Assembly (NCBI GenBank): GCA_022824865.1
Contig: JAJDZD010000041.1
Coordinates: 1-64,000 of the forward strand
Length of the DNA stretch: 64,000 bases
Source: Chloroflexota bacterium
GTDB lineage: Bacteria > Chloroflexota > UBA11872
Direction: 5' to 3'
The notes below the pieces were generated by a model, which was given only the letters and a program-made list of their open reading frames with translations, was not told the origin of the DNA and did not search any database. The position numbers were made by a program, and so were the translations under genes. Each line of letters begins with the position of its first letter. Position 1 is the first letter of the stretch. Below are positions 1 to 8,630 of the stretch, in pieces.

Positions 1-117
1 AAGGCTGAGTTACAGGAGCTTGAACTTCGTCTCACGATTCGCACAGGCGTGATGATCGCGGCATCGTCCACGATCACGACTGCGCTGATTGTGGGCCTGA
101 TTCGACTCCTGCCCTGA
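1..117 (+). CDS. C-terminal fragment of a small coiled-coil, membrane-anchored protein
   Basis: The first reading frame is open from base 1 and ends at a TGA at 115-117, giving 38 residues with the start outside the window. The visible part begins with a charged, leucine-heptad-like stretch (KAELQELELRL) followed by one hydrophobic segment (about residues 17-36) and a short tail. This layout of coiled coil plus C-terminal membrane anchor is typical of small DUF1640/CCDC90-like proteins, but that family link is inference from a fragment. It is convergent with frdD, whose stop lies 15 bases away. Confidence 0.5.
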   Translation, partial: KAELQELELRLTIRTGVMIAASSTITTALIVGLIRLLP

Positions 118-132
118 CGAGGCAGCAAGGCG

Positions 133-489
133 TCAGACGAGAGCCAGGAAGACTGCGGTGAGGACTGCGACGGCGGCCGCGCCGCCGTAGGCCACCACCC
201 CGATCAGGCCGGACGGAAGCGGCGCGTGGAGGTCAATGGCCAAGTGGCGGAGCCGGTGGCAGGCGTGGACGGCGATGAGGGCGATGACGGCTCCAATGGC
301 CAGCCGCACGATGGCGTGCTGCAGTAGGTCGCGGATTCCGTTGTGGGTAAACGCGTCGGCGAACCAGCGCCAGCCGAACGGTCCGAAGACCGAAGTCACC
401 AGAATGAGCGCCGGCACGATCACGGCGGCGAGCACGCTGCCGACCACGAACAGCGACCAGAACAGCGGCTCGTGCGAGCGACCGCTCAT
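133..489 (-). CDS. frdD: Fumarate reductase/succinate dehydrogenase membrane subunit D
   Basis: 118 residues with three hydrophobic segments (about 10-35, 60-78, 95-117), the size and layout of the FrdD anchor of quinol:fumarate reductase. With FrdC it anchors FrdAB to the membrane and forms the quinone site. The ATG at 487-489 overlaps the frdC stop in an ATGA (486-489), so translation is probably coupled. A longer open frame continues upstream inside frdC, but this start gives the family length. It is the last gene of the frdABCD run. Identification rests on size, topology and position next to an unmistakable FrdAB, because this subunit is poorly conserved. Confidence 0.85.
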   Translation of the reverse strand: MSGRSHEPLFWSLFVVGSVLAAVIVPALILVTSVFGPFGWRWFADAFTHNGIRDLLQHAIVRLAIGAVIALIAVHACHRLRHLAIDLHAPLPSGLIGVVAYGGAAAVAVLTAVFLALV

Positions 490-881
490 GTCGCCCCGAC
501 CCAGGCGACCCAGAGGAAGAGAAGCAAGGTAACGGCCGCCAGCCCGGCAAATTGCTGGCCGATGATGAAGGCTGCGGGGATACGCCGCCCGGCGACCTGG
601 TTTGGAAGCGCGTTGGGAGCGATCAGGAAGAACGAGACGGTGTGCCAGAGGGCGAACGCGAGCGCCACGAGGTGGAGCACCACCATCAACGGATGCCAGA
701 GAAAGTCGCGGTAGGCCAGATAGGTCTCCGCGTCCTGTCCGGCCTTGTGAATCAAGAGCATGAAGAGCACGACCTCGGCCAGGATAAAGGCCGACGTGGC
801 TTCGCGGAGAAAGATGCGGAAATAGGACCCGTTCCGGGTCCACCAGGTCCAGCCCAGGCGCCGGTCCAGCGGCCGGTTCAC
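486..881 (-). CDS. frdC: Fumarate reductase/succinate dehydrogenase membrane subunit C
   Basis: 131 residues from a GTG at 879-881 that overlaps the frdB stop (GTGA, 878-881). The N-terminus [19 protein letters not shown] matches the FrdC pattern WW-x-Y-x-F-REAT before the first membrane helix. Three hydrophobic segments follow (about 30-48, 66-90, 105-129). The second contains [11 protein letters not shown], where FrdC proteins keep histidines near the quinone-binding region. It pairs with FrdD to anchor FrdAB and exchange electrons with menaquinone. The family assignment (FRD rather than classic SDH) fits the very E. coli FrdA/FrdB-like partners. Confidence 0.9.
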   Translation of the reverse strand: MNRPLDRRLGWTWWTRNGSYFRIFLREATSAFILAEVVLFMLLIHKAGQDAETYLAYRDFLWHPLMVVLHLVALAFALWHTVSFFLIAPNALPNQVAGRRIPAAFIIGQQFAGLAAVTLLLFLWVAWVGAT

Positions 882-1624
882 GAGCGCCTGGCCCAGGGCG
901 TGAGCAGCCGCTTGTAGTAATCGAACGCGCCTTCCAGCTTGGCCTGTTGAATCGCGCCCGCAGGGTCGACGTGCTTGGGGCAGACCTCGGAGCACTCGCC
1001 CACGAAGGTGCACTCCCAGATGCCCTCGTTCTGGAAGATCACGTCCTGCCGCATCTGCTTGCCCTGGTCGCGAGAGTCCAGGTTGTAGCGCTGGGCCAGC
1101 GCAAGCGCGGCCGGTCCGATGAAGTCGTCGACGCGCCCAATCACGGGGCAGGCGGCGTAGCAGAGCATGCAGTTGATGCACATGCTGAACTGCTTGTAGC
1201 GGTCCAGCTGGGTCGGCGTCTGCATGTATTCGGCGCTCAGGTCGTCCGATTCGTCCTCACGTACCAGGTAGGGCTTGACGTGGTCGAGTTTCTCCATGAA
1301 GCCGTTGATGTCGACCACGAGGTCCCGCTCGACCGGGAAGTTGACCAGCGGTTCCACGCGAATGGGACCGGGCATGTGGTCGCGAAGGAACTCGGCGCAG
1401 GTCAGGGACGGTTCGCCGTTGACCTGCATGCCGCAGGAGCCGCACACGCCCATGCGGCAGGACCAGCGGAAGCTCAGTGAGCCGTCGATGTAGTTCTTGA
1501 CATAATTCAACGCGTCCAGCACGACCCAGTCGTCGTGATACGGGACTTCGTAGGACTGGAAGGTCGGGCCGCCGTTGTCGGGGCGGTAGCGGAAGACCTC
1601 GAGCTGGATAGTCGTCTCGCTCAC
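878..1624 (-). CDS. frdB: Fumarate reductase/succinate dehydrogenase iron-sulfur subunit
   Basis: 248 residues, the normal length. It carries electrons between the FAD of FrdA and the quinone through three clusters. The [2Fe-2S] motif is [11 protein letters not shown] with a later C in PSLTC. The ferredoxin-like half has [12 protein letters not shown] and [17 protein letters not shown] for the [4Fe-4S] and [3Fe-4S] clusters. The wording [17 protein letters not shown] is that of FrdB rather than SdhB. ATG start at 1622-1624, five bases after the frdA stop; its own stop overlaps the frdC GTG. Whether it runs as fumarate reductase or succinate dehydrogenase in vivo cannot be read from sequence. 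Next to an aerobic-type complex III, succinate oxidation is likely. Confidence 0.95.
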   Translation of the reverse strand: MSETTIQLEVFRYRPDNGGPTFQSYEVPYHDDWVVLDALNYVKNYIDGSLSFRWSCRMGVCGSCGMQVNGEPSLTCAEFLRDHMPGPIRVEPLVNFPVERDLVVDINGFMEKLDHVKPYLVREDESDDLSAEYMQTPTQLDRYKQFSMCINCMLCYAACPVIGRVDDFIGPAALALAQRYNLDSRDQGKQMRQDVIFQNEGIWECTFVGECSEVCPKHVDPAGAIQQAKLEGAFDYYKRLLTPWARRS

Positions 1625-1629
1625 GGTGC

Positions 1630-3405
1630 CTACTTCCCGTCCTTCCCAGCGGACGATCCGTACACGCGGTCGGCGGGCGGCCAGCGTGTGATGACGACAT
1701 CCTTGTACTCGATGCGCGGGTCGCCTTCGGTGCGATAGGCCATGGAGTGCTTGAGATAGTTGGCGTCGTCGCGGGCCGCGTAGTCGGTGCGCTGATGCGA
1801 GCCGCGCGACTCGGTGCGGTCGAGGGCGGCGTGGGCCAGCGCCCGCGAGATGTCGACCATGCCGTCGATTTCGAGCGCGCTGATCAACTCGGTGTTGTAG
1901 ACCGGGCTGGTGTCGTCCAGCGAAATGCGGGCCGCGCGCTCTTCCAGTTCACGAAGGGTCGCGCAGCAGGCGGACAGCGATTCTTCGTCGCGGAAGATTC
2001 CCGCGCCGGCTTCCATGGCCGTATTCAGGTCGTCGCGGATGACGGCGATGCGCTCTCCGCCGGCCGGCCGGGCGCGAAGCTCGGCGATGCGGTCGCGTTC
2101 GGCGGCCACCTGCCGGTGAATCTCCGGCCCGACGGACAGCGGCTGTCCAGCGACCGCGGCGGCGGCGTGGCGTCCGGCACGCGCGCCGAAGACGACGAGT
2201 TCCGTCAATGAGTTGGATCCGAGCCGGTTGGCGCCGTTGATGCTGACGCAGGCGCACTCGCCGGCGGCGTAGAGGCCCGGCAGCGTGGTCGCGCCGTGCA
2301 CGTCGGTGTCGATGCCGCCCATCGTGTAGTGCACGACCGGTCGAACCGGAATCGGCTCGACGACCGGATCGATGCCGGCGTAGTTGGAGGCAAGCTCGCG
2401 AACGAACGGGATCCGCGTGTCGATCCGGTCCTCGCCGAGGTGACGCACGTCCAGCTGCACGTAGTCGCCATACTCTCCGTCGAATGTCCGTCCGGCGGCC
2501 TGCTCGTGCATGAACGCCTGCGACAGACGGTCGCGCGGTCCGAGTTCCATGGCGCGGTTCTGGGGGTGCCGCGGGTCATTGACATCCAGCGGCTCGCCCA
2601 GGTCGTAGTCCTGCAGGTAGCGCCGGCCCTCGTTGTTTAGCAGGATTCCGCCTTCGCCGCGGGAGGCTTCCGTGATCAGGATGCCGGTACCGGGCAGGCC
2701 GGTGGGGTGGTATTGCACGAACTCCATGTCCTTGAGCGCGACGCCGGCGCGGTAGGCCAGGGCCAGGCCGTCGCCGGTCTTGATGGAGCCGTTGGTGGTG
2801 AACGGGAATATGCGGCCGAACCCACCGGTGCAGATGATGACGGCATTGGCGCGCAGCACGTGCAACTCGCCCGTGCGTAGTTCCAGCGCCACGCAGCCCT
2901 GGCAGCGGCCGTCTGCGGTGAGCAGGCTGGTCGCGAAGTACTCGTCGTAGCGGGTGATCTGGCTGAACTGCAGCGAAGTCTGGAAGAGCGCGTGCAGCAC
3001 GTGGAATCCGGTCTTGTCGGCCGCGTACCAGGTGCGTTCGATCTGCATGCCGCCGAACGGACGGACCGCGACGTGGCCGGAGTCTTCCCGGCTCCAGGGG
3101 CAGCCCCAGTGCTCCAGCTGGATCAATTCGCGCGGGGCCTCGTCCACGAACATCTCGACGGCGTCCTGGTCGGCCAGCCAATCGGAGCCGCTGATCGTGT
3201 CGTAGATGTGGTGCTCGCGGGCGTCGTTGTCCTTGATGACGGCCGCCATGCCGCCTTCGGCGGCCACCGTGTGGCTGCGCATGGGGTAGACCTTGGACAC
3301 GAGACCGATGGAGAGGTCGGGGTTGGCCTCGACGACGGCCATGGCGGCACGCAGACCGGCGCCGCCGGCGCCGATGATGAGTACGTCGTGTCGGATTTCG
3401 TTCAC
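1630..3405 (-). CDS. frdA: Fumarate reductase/succinate dehydrogenase flavoprotein subunit
   Basis: 591 residues from a GTG at 3403-3405 ([20 protein letters not shown]). A TTG further out, at 3439-3441, would add 12 unlikely residues. The FAD-binding GAGGAG lies at the N-terminus. [16 protein letters not shown] holds the covalent-FAD histidine. [21 protein letters not shown] and the active-site region around [10 protein letters not shown] and [10 protein letters not shown] are intact. The C-terminus has [11 protein letters not shown] and LPPA-like endings of the family. It closely follows E. coli FrdA throughout. It interconverts succinate and fumarate on the cytoplasmic face. It opens the frdABCD block; about 100 bases separate it from the upstream unknown gene, so a local promoter is possible. 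Confidence 0.95.
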   Translation of the reverse strand: MNEIRHDVLIIGAGGAGLRAAMAVVEANPDLSIGLVSKVYPMRSHTVAAEGGMAAVIKDNDAREHHIYDTISGSDWLADQDAVEMFVDEAPRELIQLEHWGCPWSREDSGHVAVRPFGGMQIERTWYAADKTGFHVLHALFQTSLQFSQITRYDEYFATSLLTADGRCQGCVALELRTGELHVLRANAVIICTGGFGRIFPFTTNGSIKTGDGLALAYRAGVALKDMEFVQYHPTGLPGTGILITEASRGEGGILLNNEGRRYLQDYDLGEPLDVNDPRHPQNRAMELGPRDRLSQAFMHEQAAGRTFDGEYGDYVQLDVRHLGEDRIDTRIPFVRELASNYAGIDPVVEPIPVRPVVHYTMGGIDTDVHGATTLPGLYAAGECACVSINGANRLGSNSLTELVVFGARAGRHAAAAVAGQPLSVGPEIHRQVAAERDRIAELRARPAGGERIAVIRDDLNTAMEAGAGIFRDEESLSACCATLRELEERAARISLDDTSPVYNTELISALEIDGMVDISRALAHAALDRTESRGSHQRTDYAARDDANYLKHSMAYRTEGDPRIEYKDVVITRWPPADRVYGSSAGKDGK

Positions 3406-3504
3406 GAAAGTGATCTTAGGGACGCCGGGCGGGGGCCGCAATCTGCGCGCTCGGTCCGTCCGATTGGGCCGGTCGAAACAGGGGACTGTTCCTTCGACCT
3501 TGGC

Positions 3505-4701
3505 TCACGTCTCGTCCGACGGCGTCTCGCGCGGCGAGCGGCCGGAGCGCCGGAGGTCGCCCAGCACCTCGGGGCGCCGCTCCAGGAGAGCCAGGAGCGC
3601 GTGCTTGGCGGCGGCCCGGCGCTCCGGCGCGTCCGAGTCACCGGAAGCATCCAGCGCGCGCAGGTCCGCAAGCAGTTCGGCGGCCTGGGCCTCGGGGTCC
3701 GTGGCCGGTCGACGGCGCCAGCCGCGCCGCCAGATCACGAGCGCCAGCCCCGCGACTAGCGCCGGCACCGTGGCGAAGATCGCCCAGCGGTCGGCGGTCG
3801 TGGCGCGCAGCGTGCGCACGATGCCGGGGAGCGACGTGTCGGTGATGCGGACGGCAAACGACTCGCGCGCGGCAACGTCTTCCTTCTGCCAGCGATGCAC
3901 CTGGTTGCCGCCGAATGAGTCAGCGCCCCGAGCTTCCAGGCCGGTGATGGTGGAAGTCAGCTGGCCCGTCTCAACCAGCAGGATTGCGATGTCGGTATTC
4001 AGCGCCGGCGCCCAGTCAAAGGCGACGGTCCCGCCGTCGAGCGCCAGCTGGTAGCCGTAAACCATCGTCGTCACGCCCGGTTGGAGTCCGGCAAAGACCG
4101 CGAAACCGGGACCGCCGATGACGGCGTCGCCGGGCCCGAAGCCGGCGACCGGCTGCAGGTTGAACGCGCCGTCGGGCACGCCGAAGCGCAGCGGCGGCGG
4201 CGATCCCGGCTGCTGCACCGGCAGGTAAGCGCGATTGCCCGGGACATGGACCTCGGCGACTTCGACAACGGAGAGCGTGTCGGCCGTCTGGCGCCTGAGC
4301 AGCCGGGTGAGGCTTCGAAAGCTGATGCCGGGATCCATCTCGGTGACGGCGAAGACGTCAATCTCGACGAGGGACTGCTCGCCGGACACGACCTGCAGGA
4401 CGTCGCTGCTGTAACGCACGCCCTCCGCCACTAACGAGATGAGATAGGCGTATTCGCCGCCGGCAGCCACGTCCGGGAAGACGAAGAGGCCATCGGCGCC
4501 AACCGCGGCCTCGCTGGTGGGCAGGCGATCGGTCTGACGGAATCCGTCAAGCTGGACCACCAGGCCGGACTGCAGCGCCGCGCCCGGCGTGGCCGGCCGC
4601 AGGCGCCCGACGATCTCGCCGCTGCCCTCGGCCCTCACTCCGGCCACGGCGACGATGGCCAGAAGAACCAGCACGGCGGCCAGCCCGATCGCTCGTCTCA
4701 T
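3505..4701 (-). CDS. Exported, membrane-anchored protein of the cytochrome c maturation cluster, function unknown
   Basis: 398 residues. An N-terminal signal or anchor segment (MRRAIGLAAVLVLLAIVAVA) is followed by a large extracytoplasmic part, a second membrane helix near residues 313-330 (IFATVPALVAGLALVIWRR) and a basic, Arg/Ala-rich cytoplasmic tail. The first third looks like a carboxypeptidase-regulatory or transthyretin-like beta fold (GEIVGRLRPATPGAALQSG), judged only from pattern. The ATG overlaps the stop of the upstream CcmI-like gene in an ATGA (4698-4701), so it is translated with the ccm genes. I do not recognise a characterised family. Position suggests a role in heme or apocytochrome handling, which is inference. 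Confidence 0.7.
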   Translation of the reverse strand: MRRAIGLAAVLVLLAIVAVAGVRAEGSGEIVGRLRPATPGAALQSGLVVQLDGFRQTDRLPTSEAAVGADGLFVFPDVAAGGEYAYLISLVAEGVRYSSDVLQVVSGEQSLVEIDVFAVTEMDPGISFRSLTRLLRRQTADTLSVVEVAEVHVPGNRAYLPVQQPGSPPPLRFGVPDGAFNLQPVAGFGPGDAVIGGPGFAVFAGLQPGVTTMVYGYQLALDGGTVAFDWAPALNTDIAILLVETGQLTSTITGLEARGADSFGGNQVHRWQKEDVAARESFAVRITDTSLPGIVRTLRATTADRWAIFATVPALVAGLALVIWRRGWRRRPATDPEAQAAELLADLRALDASGDSDAPERRAAAKHALLALLERRPEVLGDLRRSGRSPRETPSDET

Positions 4702-5936
4702 CGCCAGGTGGTTCCCGCGTCACGGCTGCGGAAGACCGACCCGTCAGCCGCGATGGCGTACAGCGTGCGTCCGCTGATCGCCAGCGCGCGCACGTCCGCA
4801 CGCAGGGAGAGCTGCACCCACGACTGCATGCCGTCGACGGACTTGAACACGCCGGCGTCGGTGGCCACGAAGGCGGCGCCCTCGAATTGCTCACCGGACG
4901 CGGAACTGTAGGAGTCGCCCGTCTCGGGCTCGTAGACGATGGCCCGGATGGTGATGGTGGGCAAGACGCCGTTCACAAACCCATTGGCGCCGCGCCAGCC
5001 GCCGCTGGACTCGGATGCAAGAACGCCCTCCGCGCCCGTGGCCGCCAACAGGAACGGGGCGCCGAAGTCGACAACGGCCAGTCCCGTGAGGCTGCGCGGC
5101 GCGTCGGCGGGGCCCAGCGCCCAGGTGCGGCCCAGGTCGTTGCTGACGAAAAGGGACCCGGCCTCATTGACGCCCGCGAGTTCCTGGGTTCGCGATCCAA
5201 TGGCGAGTCGCCGCAACCGGGGGAAGTCGGACTCGCGGCCCCAGGTGGCGCCCTGATCGAGACTGGACCACACGCCGTTGCTGGCGAGCACATAGAGCGC
5301 GTCGGAGCCAGCGGCCGCGCCCACGGCTTCTCCCGGACCCTCGGTCGGCGTCCAGGTCCGGCCGCCGTCGCGGCTCAGATGCGCGCCGGTGGCGTGGCTT
5401 ACGAGCAGGAGATCGGCATTGCCGGCCGCTACCGCCGCGCCCGAGACTGCGGCGACGCCCACGTTCCCCACGGGCTCCTGTTCGGCGGCGGAGGATCGGG
5501 CTCCAACGGTGATGACGACGACCAGCGCGCCCAGCAGTGCCACCAGCGCGATGCTGGGCGCGACCCAGGCCACGGTCCGGGCGCGCGTCGGCGTGCGAGC
5601 CGCGGCCGGGACGGTGGCCGGTGCCGCGCCTCCAACCAGGGCTTCGACCGCGGCGTCCAGTCGTTGGCGTCGCTGGTCGCGGTCGTGCAGACGCTGCGCC
5701 GTGTCCCGGCGAACGTCGCCGCTGACCCGCTCAAAGTCCGGCTCGCTGATGGCGCCGCGGTCGCGTTCGGCCTGCAGGTCATCCAGCATTCGCAGCCCGC
5801 GCTCCACGGCCAGGTCGTCTTCGGTTCCGAGTGAGTCGTCGGGTGCGAGAGATCGGCGCAGCAACGGCGCGACTATCCAGGTCAGTCCGGCAAGGGCGAT
5901 CAAGAGGACCGCCAGGCTCAGCAGCGGCGCGGTCAC
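4698..5936 (-). CDS. CcmI-like membrane protein fused to a Ycf48/BNR-type beta-propeller
   Basis: 412 residues from a GTG at 5934-5936, which overlaps the ccmH stop (GTGA). Residues 3-25 are a membrane helix. Residues 35-100 form a charged helical segment (LAVERGLRMLDDLQAERDRG, then ISEPDFERVSGDV) like the N-terminal domain of CcmI/CycH, which binds CcmFH in heme ligation. A second helix spans about 123-145. From about residue 165 to the end there are five Asp-box repeats (SRDGGRTW, SLDQGATW, SNDLGRTW, SVDGMQSW, SRDAGTTW), marking a sialidase/Ycf48-type propeller facing outside. CcmI normally carries TPR repeats there, so this looks like a replacement of the apocytochrome-holding module. A far longer open frame upstream is antisense or out-of-frame noise over ccmH. 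Confidence 0.8.
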   Translation of the reverse strand: MTAPLLSLAVLLIALAGLTWIVAPLLRRSLAPDDSLGTEDDLAVERGLRMLDDLQAERDRGAISEPDFERVSGDVRRDTAQRLHDRDQRRQRLDAAVEALVGGAAPATVPAAARTPTRARTVAWVAPSIALVALLGALVVVITVGARSSAAEQEPVGNVGVAAVSGAAVAAGNADLLLVSHATGAHLSRDGGRTWTPTEGPGEAVGAAAGSDALYVLASNGVWSSLDQGATWGRESDFPRLRRLAIGSRTQELAGVNEAGSLFVSNDLGRTWALGPADAPRSLTGLAVVDFGAPFLLAATGAEGVLASESSGGWRGANGFVNGVLPTITIRAIVYEPETGDSYSSASGEQFEGAAFVATDAGVFKSVDGMQSWVQLSLRADVRALAISGRTLYAIAADGSVFRSRDAGTTWR

Positions 5937-6418
5937 GCTGGGGGTGGCGAGTTGCGCCCCGCCCGGCGCAGGTCGTCGACCTGCCGCTCGTAGGCCTCCA
6001 GATCGCCGGTGGCTGCCGCCTCCGCCGGTCGACGTCCCCGAGCCAGCGCCCAACCCAGCAGCAGGATGCCCAGGCCGACGATGACGACCGGTCCGATCCA
6101 GACGCCCAGCGCCAGGCCCTCTCGAGGCGGCTCGCGCAGTACGCCGGGCCCGTAACGATCCGCAAAGAAGTCCATGATCTGTTCGCGGGACTCGCCCGCC
6201 TGGAGCTTGATGAGAATGATTTCGCGCATCTGGGCGGCGAGTTGGGCGTTGGACTCTCGCACGGACTGTCCCTGGCAGACCGGGCAGTCGAGCCGTTCGG
6301 CAATTGACCACATGCGCTTGCGGGTTGGCAGGTCAGGCTCGTCGGCGGCACGGACGGGGAGTGCCAGGGCCACGGCCGTCAGCAGACCCAGCAGCAGGCT
6401 CGCGCGGTACCGCTTCAC
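5933..6418 (-). CDS. ccmH: Cytochrome c maturation protein CcmH (CcmH/CycL type)
   Basis: 161 residues from a GTG at 6416-6418 that overlaps the ccmF stop (GTGA). An N-terminal signal segment (residues 6-24) precedes the conserved domain with RLDCPVCQGQSV, where Cys45 and Cys48 form the redox pair that reduces the apocytochrome CXXCH before heme attachment. SNAQLAAQMR and FFADRYGPGVL are standard for the family. A C-terminal membrane helix spans about 102-125. It acts with CcmF as heme lyase on the outer face of the membrane. The open frame extends further upstream, but that part has no family similarity and lies inside ccmF. Confidence 0.92.
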   Translation of the reverse strand: MKRYRASLLLGLLTAVALALPVRAADEPDLPTRKRMWSIAERLDCPVCQGQSVRESNAQLAAQMREIILIKLQAGESREQIMDFFADRYGPGVLREPPREGLALGVWIGPVVIVGLGILLLGWALARGRRPAEAAATGDLEAYERQVDDLRRAGRNSPPPA

Positions 6419-8415
6419 GATGCGGCGGGCTGTGAAGCGACGCCCGGAATCGCCGCCGTTTCCCGACGCTCGACCGGCCAGGCGATAACGAGGATGCCGA
6501 CGAAGTAGACGATTCCGCCGATCCAGAGCAGGACGACAAGCGGATTGACGAGCAAGCGAATGGTCGCGGATGCGCCGCTTCCATCCCATGAACTCAGCAG
6601 CACGTACACGTCGTCCAGGTGGGGCAGCGTCGTGCTGACCGCTACGTCGGCGGTCGGTTGGTTTTCCCAGCCGGCGTGGATACGACGGGAGGGGGACAAG
6701 CGGTCGATGACTGCGCCGTCGCGCAGAACATCCACCTCAGCGACGACGGTATTCAGACCCGGCTGCACGCTGCTGCGGAGACCCTGGAAGACGACATCGT
6801 ACGGTCCGAGGCTCACGGCCTCGCCGCGCTCGACGTTTGCGGCGGTCTCCTGGCTGAAGGCGGCGGAAGCGATGATTCCAAGCGCCAGGATGGCGACGCC
6901 CAGGTGCACGAGATAGCTGCCCAGCCGCCGCCGGTTGCCCACCATGAGCGGGTAGGGTCCGGTTGTCGCTTGGCGCCGGCGGGCGAGTCCCGCCCGCATG
7001 CTGCGCACGTACTCCAGGGCGACACCCACCGCGACGGCCGCGGTGAGCCCGATGGCGATGATTGGCAAGCCGTCGCGCATACCCAGGACCGCCAGCAGCA
7101 CGGAAACGAGCGCGAGCGTGGCGATGGGCCAGCGCGTGGCCCGCCAGGCGGCGCGCAAGGACGTGCGGCGCCAGGCCAGCAGCGGCCAGATGGCCAGCAG
7201 CCCAAGCGTGGCGACCAGCAACGGCACGTTGACCTGGGTGTAGAAGGGCGGGCCGACGGCGATGCGGGCGCCCTGCACGATCTCGGTAACCATGGGGAAA
7301 ACCGTGCCCCAGAAGGTTGCCGCGGCTATGGCCAGCATTAGCAGGTTGTTAATCAGGAAGCCCGCCTCTTTCGACGCGACATCGGTAATCGGTTCGTCCG
7401 AGCGGATGAGGGGCAGGCGGTAGATGAAGAGCGCGGCCGAGAGGATCAGGAGGGCGCCGACAAAGACGAAGAAGATCGGGCCAACGTCGGACAGCGCGAA
7501 GTTGTGCACGGACGACAGAATGCCGCTACGAACCACGAAGGTGCCGAAGATCGCCAGCGCGTAAGTCACCAGCACCAGGCCGATGGCCCAGGCCCGCAGC
7601 TGGCCGCGCCGCTCCTGCGCCAGCGCGGAATGCAGATAGGCCGTGGCCACCAGCCAGGGCAGCAGCGCCACGTTTTCCACCGGATCCCAGCCCCAGTAGC
7701 CGCCCCAGCCCAGCACGCGGTAGGCCCACCAGGCGCCCAGCAGCAGCCCGGCGCTCTGGATGGCCCAGGCCAGGAGCATCCAGTTCCGCATTTCTCGCAG
7801 CCAGGGCTGGGTGACGCGTCCGGCCAGCAGCAGCCCGGCGGCAAACGCGAAGGGGATTCCGAAGCTCATATAGCCGGAGAGCAGCATTGGCGGGTGGATC
7901 TGCATGCCGCTGTCCCAGAGCAGCGGATTGAGGCCGCGGCCCTCGGCCGGCGCGGCCACTAGGCGCGCGAAGGGTGACGAGGTGAAGACGAGCACGCCCA
8001 GGAAGAACAGCTGCAGGCCGCTGAGCACGACGATTCCGTGCGGGCCGACGACGCCATCCGCCGTCAGCATGCGGCGGGTGGCGACCGCCGCGAAAAGGCT
8101 CATAGACCAGGTCCAGAAGAGCAGCGAGCCTTCCTGGCCGCCCCACAGCGCGGCGATGGTCAGGCCGGTGGGCATGGCCGAACTGGAGTGGTCGGCCACG
8201 AACTGGATGGAAAAGTCGCGGGCCAGGAAGCCGGCCGCCAGGCCCGCAACCACAACAGTCAGCAGGGCCGCCTGCACCGACGCCGCATTGGCGGCGCTAC
8301 GACTCAATTCCGGCGTGCGACGTACGGCGCCGGCGAGTCCAAGCAGCACTTGAAGCACGGCGACGCCGAAGGCGATACCGAGTCCCAGCCGGCCGGCATC
8401 GACGAGATCAGGCAT
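6415..8415 (-). CDS. ccmF: Cytochrome c heme lyase CcmF
   Basis: 666 residues with about 15 predicted membrane helices, the usual CcmF size. It transfers heme from holo-CcmE to apocytochrome c. Conserved features include LWGGQEGSLLFW (91-101), GLNPLLWDSGMQIHPPML with His174, and the tryptophan-rich WWD-type motif WGGYWGWDPVENVALLPWL beginning near residue 237. The ATG is at 8413-8415, 47 bases after the ccmD stop. Its stop overlaps the ccmH GTG. The protein is complete with all expected motifs, so I see no reason to doubt function. Confidence 0.95.
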   Translation of the reverse strand: MPDLVDAGRLGLGIAFGVAVLQVLLGLAGAVRRTPELSRSAANAASVQAALLTVVVAGLAAGFLARDFSIQFVADHSSSAMPTGLTIAALWGGQEGSLLFWTWSMSLFAAVATRRMLTADGVVGPHGIVVLSGLQLFFLGVLVFTSSPFARLVAAPAEGRGLNPLLWDSGMQIHPPMLLSGYMSFGIPFAFAAGLLLAGRVTQPWLREMRNWMLLAWAIQSAGLLLGAWWAYRVLGWGGYWGWDPVENVALLPWLVATAYLHSALAQERRGQLRAWAIGLVLVTYALAIFGTFVVRSGILSSVHNFALSDVGPIFFVFVGALLILSAALFIYRLPLIRSDEPITDVASKEAGFLINNLLMLAIAAATFWGTVFPMVTEIVQGARIAVGPPFYTQVNVPLLVATLGLLAIWPLLAWRRTSLRAAWRATRWPIATLALVSVLLAVLGMRDGLPIIAIGLTAAVAVGVALEYVRSMRAGLARRRQATTGPYPLMVGNRRRLGSYLVHLGVAILALGIIASAAFSQETAANVERGEAVSLGPYDVVFQGLRSSVQPGLNTVVAEVDVLRDGAVIDRLSPSRRIHAGWENQPTADVAVSTTLPHLDDVYVLLSSWDGSGASATIRLLVNPLVVLLWIGGIVYFVGILVIAWPVERRETAAIPGVASQPAAS

Positions 8416-8462
8416 GTCCGGTTCGCCCTAGGGACGCGAGCGTCGTCGCCGCCGAGTCTGAA

Positions 8463-8630
8463 TCAGTGGCTCGACGCTTCCCGCCCCGCCTGTGGCGCGT
8501 CGAGCTGCCCGCGCAGATCATGCAACTCGTCGCGCACGTTACGCACGCGGCCGGTGACGTAGACCAGGTAGCCGAAAATCCCGATCCACACGGCACTGAA
8601 GCCGATGAAAAGATACAGCAGATCGCTCAT
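8463..8630 (-). CDS. ccmD: Small cytochrome c maturation protein CcmD
   Basis: A 55-residue gene between ccmC and ccmF, read as MSDLLYLFIGFSAVWIGIFG at the N-terminus, then a short charged helix (GRVRNVRDELHDLRGQL). One membrane helix at about residues 5-24 followed by a positively charged cytoplasmic helix is the CcmD layout. CcmD stabilises the CcmABC transporter with CcmE and helps release holo-CcmE. The ATG at 8628-8630 overlaps the ccmC stop (ATGA, 8627-8630), a strong sign that this short frame is real. Position between ccmC and the heme lyase genes is the standard one. Confidence 0.88.
   Translation of the reverse strand: MSDLLYLFIGFSAVWIGIFGYLVYVTGRVRNVRDELHDLRGQLDAPQAGREASSH

Noticed and set aside
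4698-6311. A 537-codon version of the CcmI-like gene
   Set aside because: The extra N-terminal part is out-of-frame translation of ccmH. The GTG at 5936 overlapping the ccmH stop gives a proper membrane helix at the N-terminus.
5933-6589. A longer CcmH with about 57 extra residues
   Set aside because: The additional part lies inside ccmF in another frame and has no signal sequence; the GTG at 6418 is followed directly by a good signal segment.
6619-7341. A 240-codon plus-strand frame opposite ccmF
   Set aside because: Gln/Gly/His-rich antisense translation without start signal or family resemblance.
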